Source: CAYUCE01 sp964443275 (lineage in GTDB: Bacteria; Bipolaricaulota; Bipolaricaulia; CAYUCE01). Taken from it: 18,385 bases of DNA. The first letter of the stretch is position 1, and each line of letters begins with the position of its first letter. The notes beneath the pieces are model-generated. The model was not told the origin of the DNA. It was given only the letters and a program-made list of their open reading frames with translations, and ran no database searches. Below are positions 14,637 through 18,385 of the stretch, in pieces. Made by a program: the position numbers and the translations under genes. The DNA lies in the NCBI GenBank assembly GCA_964443275.1, contig CAYUCE010000037.1:1-18385 (forward strand). Direction: 5' to 3'.

Positions 14637-15246
14637 AGAAATTAGAGCTTACGCATCTAGGTTCGTATCTTTCCTACTAGATAACTTAGATAACAAGATT
14701 AACGATATAAACCAAATAATTCTTTATGGATCAGTAGCAAAAGGTACAGCAACGAAAAAAAGTGATGTGGATATTTTTATTGATACCAAAACCAACGATA
14801 AAAAGATCAAAGAAGCTTCCGATGAAATCTTAGAAAATTTTTATAAAAGTAGAGATTACCTTTTATTTAAAACAAGAGGAGTGGATAACGAAATAAGCCT
14901 GAAAGTAGGAAAACTGAGGGATTGGAGGGAATTGCACAAGAGTATCACAGCCACCGGTAAAGTCCTCTGGGGTGACTTCAAAGCCACCGAAACTCCTGTA
15001 GGAACCAAACATATGATTCTGCTTTATTGGGATAAGGTGGGGAAAAGTAGAACTTCTTTTTTGAACAAGTTGTATGGTTTTAAGACCAAGGGCAAGGAAT
15101 TGGAAGGGCTAATTGAAAAGTGGAATGGAGAGAAAACGGGCAAGAGTTCAGTTATAATCCCTTTTAAATATAAGGATCAAATGTTTACGCTTCTAAAAGA
15201 ATATGAAGTTAACGCTAAAAGTAAAGAGGTATTTGTATCTGAATAA
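14629..15246 (+). CDS. MNT-type nucleotidyltransferase (putative antitoxin/AMP transferase)
   Basis: About 205 aa. The minimal nucleotidyltransferase core is clear: IILYGSVAKGTATKKSDVDI with GS at about residues 34-35 and the metal-binding D-x-D at about 46-48. The helical and basic C-terminal half is longer than in MntA, with LYGFKTKGKEL and IPFKYKDQMF segments. The related MntA inactivates its HEPN partner by adding AMP; a similar role is inferred, not shown. Starts are possible at ATG 14611, GTG 14620 and TTG 14629. TTG 14629 is preferred because AGGTGAT (14618-14624) lies at proper distance and the resulting 8-nt overlap with the upstream gene matches other pairs here. The intact frame contrasts with the damaged partner. 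Confidence 0.78.
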   Translation: MSEEIRAYASRFVSFLLDNLDNKINDINQIILYGSVAKGTATKKSDVDIFIDTKTNDKKIKEASDEILENFYKSRDYLLFKTRGVDNEISLKVGKLRDWRELHKSITATGKVLWGDFKATETPVGTKHMILLYWDKVGKSRTSFLNKLYGFKTKGKELEGLIEKWNGEKTGKSSVIIPFKYKDQMFTLLKEYEVNAKSKEVFVSE

Positions 15247-15577
15247 TCAAAAGTCTGTAACCTAAGAGACGTACTGCCTGTTCTCCTATTTGCCAAAGAT
15301 AAGGACCCCCATTAAGCAGTGCTTCCTTGCAAGACTAACCACCGGGATAGGCAAAGGAGAGTGTTAAGGTAGGATAACCCACCTAACAGAGATAGATGGA
15401 GTTTATAGACTTGGGAAAGTAAAAGGAAGGTGGGATATTGGTTTAATTAAACTGGAAAATGAGACATGGTAAAGACAGACCCATCAACTAAGTGCCTTGT
15501 TTCGGGGAGCAAGAATTTACTCTTAATCACCTCGGAACTATTTAAATTTGTCCATACAATATATATAGGTGGTGTTT
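15247..15577. other. Gene-free stretch with second copy of the repeated element
   Basis: About 330 nt. Positions 15282-15380 resemble 13718-13819: TAAGCAGTG (15313), ACCGGGATAGG (15341) and GGTAGGAT (15368). Here a longer hairpin is possible between TCTCCTATTTGCC (15282-15294) and GGCAAAGGAGA (15350-15360). A plus-strand frame from about 15383 to 15470 reads coding-like (THLTEIDGVYRLGKVKG) but has no start. Upstream of the antitoxin gene, TTTACT, 17 bp, TATTTA (around 15518-15546) is a weak promoter candidate. Confidence 0.4.
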
Positions 15578-15868
15578 ATGAAGAAGATATCGGCCAGATT
15601 TCCGGAAGACCTGCTGGAAGAAATAGATACCTTAGCGGAGCTAGAATATACAGATAGGACCACCTTGATGAAGAAGGCACTGAAGGATTATATCGATAAG
15701 GAACTGGATCAAGGAGGCCTTAGAGAACTGGCAGTGGAGAAATATCTAGGTGGTGAATTAGAGTATAGGAAATTGAAGCTCTTAATAGGAAGGGAGGACG
15801 CAGAAGCGGTCCGGTTTTCCAAAAGGATAATGGACAAGGGTGAGGAGCTTGCCCAAAAGCTTGCATAA
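15578..15868 (+). CDS. Ribbon-helix-helix antitoxin, UPF0175-like partner of a PIN-like toxin
   Basis: 96 aa from ATG 15578, chosen over GTG 15569 because AGGTGG (15567-15572) lies 5 nt before it. The N-terminal 42 residues form a ribbon-helix-helix: KKISARFPEDLLEEID strand and helix, then TDRTTLMKKALKDYI. The C-terminal half (ELAVEKYLGGELEYRKLKLL) follows the plan of UPF0175 proteins but is divergent. Such proteins bind their own operator and neutralise the DUF3368/PIN-like protein encoded next. That gene follows with an overlap of up to 29 nt, the usual coupling of a type II toxin-antitoxin pair. The role is inferred from fold and context. Confidence 0.8.
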   Translation: MKKISARFPEDLLEEIDTLAELEYTDRTTLMKKALKDYIDKELDQGGLRELAVEKYLGGELEYRKLKLLIGREDAEAVRFSKRIMDKGEELAQKLA

Positions 15869-16370
15869 GGTAGTTCTGGATTACTCTGCCCTCATTTCTC
15901 TGGCTCATGGGGAGATTTTAGATCTGGTTTTATCCGAATTTGAGATACTGGTTTCCAAGCAGGTAATAGAGGAACTCGAGGCGACCTCCCGGTATAAAGA
16001 TGTGGATGGTAAAGCAGCGTCTCAGGTGATCAGAAATAAAGACCAGCTGAAAATAAAAAAAGTAAATCAAGAAAAGGTGGAAAATCTGTTGACCAGTAAA
16101 ATCCACCTAGGAGAGGCTACTTGTATACTCATTGCTCAGGAGGAGGTAATAGAGGCCCTGATATCGGATGAATTCGACACTATGTACCAATTGGAATATT
16201 ATTCCAATAAATATAGTTTCGATTTAGGGTTATACTCTACTTTAATCAAGGCTCTAATATTAAGAGGGGAATTGACTAAAGACGAAGGGAAGAAGATATT
16301 TGACCAGATAGCCCAGAAAAGGAACTGGATTGGCCGCAAGATATATGAATATGAAAAGAAGGGACTTTAG
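15840..16370 (+). CDS. DUF3368-type PIN-like toxin (putative RNase)
   Basis: 176 aa from GTG 15840. The PIN-like pattern is present: D14 in VVLDYSALISLA, E44/E45 in VIEELE, E92 in HLGEATCILIAQ, and D110/D113 in LISDEFDTMY, in the order of the acidic residues that hold the metal in PIN nucleases. The family would cleave RNA when not bound by the antitoxin encoded upstream. Starts are uncertain: TTG 15861 gives an 8-nt overlap with the antitoxin stop and a more typical short N-terminus before the first strand, with AGGAG at 15843-15847. The canonical late aspartate pair DDxxAR is here DEFDTMY, a divergence that could affect activity. Confidence 0.78.
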   Translation: MRSLPKSLHKVVLDYSALISLAHGEILDLVLSEFEILVSKQVIEELEATSRYKDVDGKAASQVIRNKDQLKIKKVNQEKVENLLTSKIHLGEATCILIAQEEVIEALISDEFDTMYQLEYYSNKYSFDLGLYSTLIKALILRGELTKDEGKKIFDQIAQKRNWIGRKIYEYEKKGL

Positions 16371-16517
16371 TAGTAACGCTGCTACCAAGGCCCGGGGTTC
16401 TTTTATTTCAAAGGAGCTTCTCTTAACACTTGTGCCAATATGTTAATTGTTTTCACTCATCAATTCTGCTTTTTTACATTCCAGTATGTGTCCGGATTTT
16501 TATCTAGGTAGAAAATG

Positions 16518-16546
16518 TTGGTGTTAAAATAAATGACGGTTAAAAT
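16518..16546 (+). promoter_or_regulatory. Probable promoter of the flavin reductase gene
   Basis: TTGGTG (16518-16523), 17 bp, TAAAAT (16541-16546); an extra TAAAAT at 16525-16530 lies within the spacer. The -10 is the same as in the other two promoters called in this window. The leader would be about 28 nt, with AGGAGG at 16567-16572. Confidence 0.5.
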
Positions 16547-16580
16547 ATTGCTGTTAAGAAAATAAAAGGAGGAACTTTTA

Positions 16581-17129
16581 ATGAAGGTGGCTAAAGAAGA
16601 TTTCTATAAGCTAATTGCCCCACGGCCTACAGTATGTGTATCGACCTTGAGTCCATCTGGAAATTTTAACCTGGCTCCCTATAGTTTTGTGACCCCGTTG
16701 TCTATGAATCCACCTCTAATAGGGGTAGCGGTAGGTAAAGGCAAAGATACCATCCAGAACGCACGGGAATTAGGAGATTTCGTTCTGAGCCCTCTAACTA
16801 GAGTATGGAAGAATAAAGGAGTCCAATCTGAGGTCTCCCTACCCAGAGATGAAAGCGAATTCGAGAAAGTAAATCTAACCCCGGTGGATTCAGAGGAAGT
16901 TCAGGCTCCCAGCATAAAAGAAGCACCAATTAATAAAGAGTGCAGATACTTTGATGATTTTGAGTTAGCTGATCACTTTATCTTGGTAGGGGAGGTAATC
17001 AGCATTTCAGCTAAGGAGGATGCTCTAAAAAACGGGAGGATCAATCTGGAAAAGTTAGGAGCGGTGGGTCATATATCCGGGGAGGAGTTCTGTATTGCCG
17101 TAGAATCTACCAAGATAGAAAGGGAATAG
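16581..17129 (+). CDS. Flavin reductase family protein (FMN-binding split barrel)
   Basis: 182 aa. It fits the flavin reductase-like/DIM6-NTAB family: PRPTVCVSTLSPSGNFNLAP (residues 13-32), then YSFVTPLSMNPPLIGVAVG, the segment forming the FMN site, followed by DTIQNARELGDFVLSP. Members bind FMN in a dimeric split barrel and reduce flavins, or act as flavoredoxin-like electron carriers in anaerobes. The substrate is not evident. The ATG at 16581 has AGGAGG 8 nt upstream, and the gene stands alone with its own promoter between two toxin-antitoxin regions. It appears intact and of normal length, unlike the broken PPOX relative near 13300. Confidence 0.88.
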   Translation: MKVAKEDFYKLIAPRPTVCVSTLSPSGNFNLAPYSFVTPLSMNPPLIGVAVGKGKDTIQNARELGDFVLSPLTRVWKNKGVQSEVSLPRDESEFEKVNLTPVDSEEVQAPSIKEAPINKECRYFDDFELADHFILVGEVISISAKEDALKNGRINLEKLGAVGHISGEEFCIAVESTKIERE

Positions 17130-17143
17130 TACTTAGATGCAGG

Positions 17144-17289
17144 ATTCAGAAAAAAGCGATTTCTAAAGATAACGCCCTAACTCGAGAACAGTTTAATAGG
17201 TTGCTCCCTTAGTTCAAGGACCTAAAGACAGGTTGCTGTTCATCGGCTTAAGGTATCGACTAAGCTTAGGTTCAGTCATGGGGTCTTGA
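17144..17289 (+). pseudogene. Tyrosine recombinase (integrase) remnant, frameshifted
   Basis: The frame from 17144 reads IQKKAISKDNALTREQFNRL up to a TAG at 17210, then FKDLK. One frame over, from 17227, DRLLFIGLRYRLSLGSVMGS follows to a stop at 17287. Together they resemble the start of the catalytic domain of Xer/phage integrases: an ALTREE-x-x-x-LL helix, then DRLLF...LRTGLR-x-SEV. The catalytic Arg region is degraded, and the rest of the roughly 300-aa protein is absent. This is a short, dead fragment recognised from pattern only; an alignment is needed to be certain. Confidence 0.5.
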
Positions 17290-17383
17290 ATTTTGATACA
17301 ACCGCTTTCACTTCTTGATTTAACCCCTCCTCTTCTTTCAACTTCCTTTGTCCTCAAGAAGGCTTTTGAAAGTACCTTTCTTT

Positions 17384-17389
17384 TATAAT
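17384..17389 (+). promoter_or_regulatory. -10 box ahead of the small ORF/mntA/hepT unit
   Basis: A perfect TATAAT at 17384-17389. A -35 at 16-18 bp is poor (GGCTTT region), so the promoter may need an activator. A start near 17396 would give a 25-nt leader before ATG 17421. Confidence 0.4.
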
Positions 17390-17420
17390 GTGAATCCTCA
17401 TTCTCTCCATGGAGGATAAT

Positions 17421-17552
17421 ATGATAGAAGGTACCAGGATGCCCGATCTAGACTTGACCCCTCTTGACCCTCTAATACTAAAAGAGGACCCAGAGCAAAT
17501 CGACGCGGAACTCCCAAACTTGTTATCAAACAGGATATTTTGCAGAATTTAG
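17421..17552 (+). CDS. Candidate 43-aa acidic small protein upstream of mntA
   Basis: ATG 17421 has a textbook SD, GGAGG (17411-17415), at 5-nt spacing, with a TATAAT box 31 nt further up. The peptide starts MIEGTRMPDLDLTPLDPLIL and is rich in Asp/Glu (nine acidic against four basic residues). It ends at TAG 17550, immediately before the AAGGA SD of mntA, so the two would be translationally coupled. I do not recognise it. It could be a leader peptide, a third component of the toxin-antitoxin unit, or the stub of a deleted gene. Its SD and placement are better than chance would usually give. Confidence 0.5.
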   Translation: MIEGTRMPDLDLTPLDPLILKEDPEQIDAELPNLLSNRIFCRI

Positions 17553-17563
17553 TAAGGACACTC

Positions 17564-17992
17564 ATGTTGACAAAATCACAAGAAAGAAAGCTAGAACAAA
17601 TACTTACTAAAGCGCGAGGGGACAAGAATGTCCTGGCGGTGATCCTTTACGGAAGTCGTGTCAGCGATTCAAAAGAGGAGACCGCCGATTCGGATTTGGA
17701 CATCTGCCTGGTACTGGATCCGGAATTTGAGAAAGAACACGATTCGAAGGAAGACACGGCCCTATCCAGGAAAAGGCTCGATTACCTCTCGGAGATAGAC
17801 CCGGATAAGATAGATATTCAAATATTCCAGCAACTACCTATATACATAAGGAAAAGGGTATTAGAAGAAGGGAGTGTAAATTATTGCCGAGATCAAGAAG
17901 ACCTTTACCAATTGGCATACCGAACTATTCAGGAATACGAAGACTTCGCTCCCCGGCTGAGAGAATATCTGGAAGGTGTGAAAAATGGCTGA
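17564..17992 (+). CDS. mntA: MntA-type nucleotidyltransferase antitoxin
   Basis: 142 aa from ATG 17564 (AAGGA at 17554-17558, 5-nt spacing; a TTG at 17540 is possible but overlaps the small ORF). The core motif VILYGSRVSDSKEETADSDL-DI gives GS at residues 30-31 and D-x-D at 44-46. A third acidic residue is D84 in KIDIQIF. This is the complete active-site set of minimal nucleotidyltransferases. In characterised HepT/MntA systems the enzyme transfers AMP units to a tyrosine of the HepT toxin and silences it. The gene overlaps hepT by 8 nt, as typical of the pair. Confidence 0.9.
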   Translation: MLTKSQERKLEQILTKARGDKNVLAVILYGSRVSDSKEETADSDLDICLVLDPEFEKEHDSKEDTALSRKRLDYLSEIDPDKIDIQIFQQLPIYIRKRVLEEGSVNYCRDQEDLYQLAYRTIQEYEDFAPRLREYLEGVKNG

Positions 17993-18385
17993 ACTAAAAG
18001 AAGAGAAAGTATTGATCAAGATAGATCAAATGGAAAGATACTTGACCGAACTGGAAGAGGTACTACCAGAATCATACGATGACTATCAAACAATCGAGAA
18101 GAAAAGGTCAACCGAGAGGTTGCTCCAACTAGCCATCGAGACCGTGATCGATATATGTAATCTGGTAGTTTCAGGACTTGATCTGGGTCTTCCCGCTGAA
18201 GAAAACGATCTATTCGACAAGCTAGCAGAAAAGGGAATCATCACCTTGGAAATGAAGGAAAAACTCTATGAAATGCGAGGATTTCGAAACATTTTGGTTC
18301 ATGAGTATGCCTCAATTGATAACAGGCTTGTTTACCAAACAGCACACGACAATTTGAGGGACTTTCGAGAATTTTCCCGACAAAT
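17985..18385 (+). CDS. hepT: HepT-type HEPN RNase toxin (DUF86), cut by window end
   Basis: 133 codons are present and the stop lies beyond the window; the normal length is about 140 aa. All-helical HEPN protein with the diagnostic R-x4-H-x-Y motif intact: R101-NILV-H106-E-Y108 within RGFRNILVHEYAS. R and H form the RNase site, and Y108 is the tyrosine expected to be AMPylated by MntA. An earlier helix, RLLQLAIETVIDICN (from residue 45), is also typical. The ATG at 17985 overlaps the mntA stop by 8 nt, with a GGAAGG-type SD just upstream. The preserved active site suggests a functional toxin. Confidence 0.92.
   Translation, partial: MAELKEEKVLIKIDQMERYLTELEEVLPESYDDYQTIEKKRSTERLLQLAIETVIDICNLVVSGLDLGLPAEENDLFDKLAEKGIITLEMKEKLYEMRGFRNILVHEYASIDNRLVYQTAHDNLRDFREFSRQ

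Noticed and set aside
16371..16420. Possible terminator after the DUF3368 gene (GC-rich stretch then TTCTTTTATTT)
   Set aside because: The GC-rich part (AAGGCCCGGGG) does not form a stable stem with its flanks; only 3-4 bp pairs can be drawn.
3008..18385. CRISPR array or regularly spaced repeats
   Set aside because: The only regular repeats are the three short palindromes at 14148-14205, which lack spacer-length intervals and cas genes nearby.

Overview
The window looks like a moderately AT-rich bacterial chromosome segment. Several genes have purine-rich Shine-Dalgarno (SD) sites (GGAGG, AGGAGG, AAGGTGAT), TTG and GTG starts are common, and three upstream regions carry sigma70-like promoters with the same -10, TAAAAT, 17 bp from a -35. 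The exported solute-binding protein has a signal peptide without a lipobox cysteine, which fits a diderm cell better than a typical Gram-positive one. Sugar and peptide uptake genes next to several nucleotidyltransferase/HEPN modules suggest an anaerobic, perhaps thermophilic heterotroph. I cannot name the phylum from the sequence alone.

Layout. (1) 58-3007: a sugar-type ABC transporter operon with two paralogous RbsC-like permeases and a single-domain ATPase. Its binding protein is probably upstream of the window. (2) 3008-3728: decayed DNA, including the N-terminal piece of an IS256-family transposase with in-frame stops. (3) 3729-4700: a PfkB sugar kinase whose reading frame is complete but lacks a normal start codon. 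(4) 4795-10380: an operon of OppB/OppC-type permeases, an OppA-type binding protein and an exported DUF3857/transglutaminase-like protein, with no OppD/OppF ATPase genes. (5) 10634-11890, minus strand: two small exported or anchored proteins. (6) 12246-12806: a membrane-anchored GyrI-like effector-binding protein. (7) 12849-13545, minus strand: broken VOC and PPOX genes. (8) 13561-18385: an accessory island with an ATPase C-terminal remnant, an unusual operator array, an MNT/HEPN-like pair, an RHH/DUF3368 (PIN-like) pair, a flavin reductase, an integrase remnant and an MntA/HepT pair cut by the window end.

The left half works in nutrient uptake: sugar import, sugar phosphorylation and oligopeptide import. 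The right half is a toxin-antitoxin-rich region with clear signs of decay and transfer. The most unusual signals are noncoding: three palindromes TGACA-N2-TGTCA spaced at exactly 23 bp next to the first MNT/HEPN pair (14148-14205); two abutting TAGCCA-N4-TGGCTA palindromes at the end of the ATPase remnant (13855-13886); and a diverged, possibly structured element present once on each side of that module (about 13718-13819 and 15282-15380). A 43-codon acidic small ORF with a strong ribosome binding site lies directly ahead of mntA.
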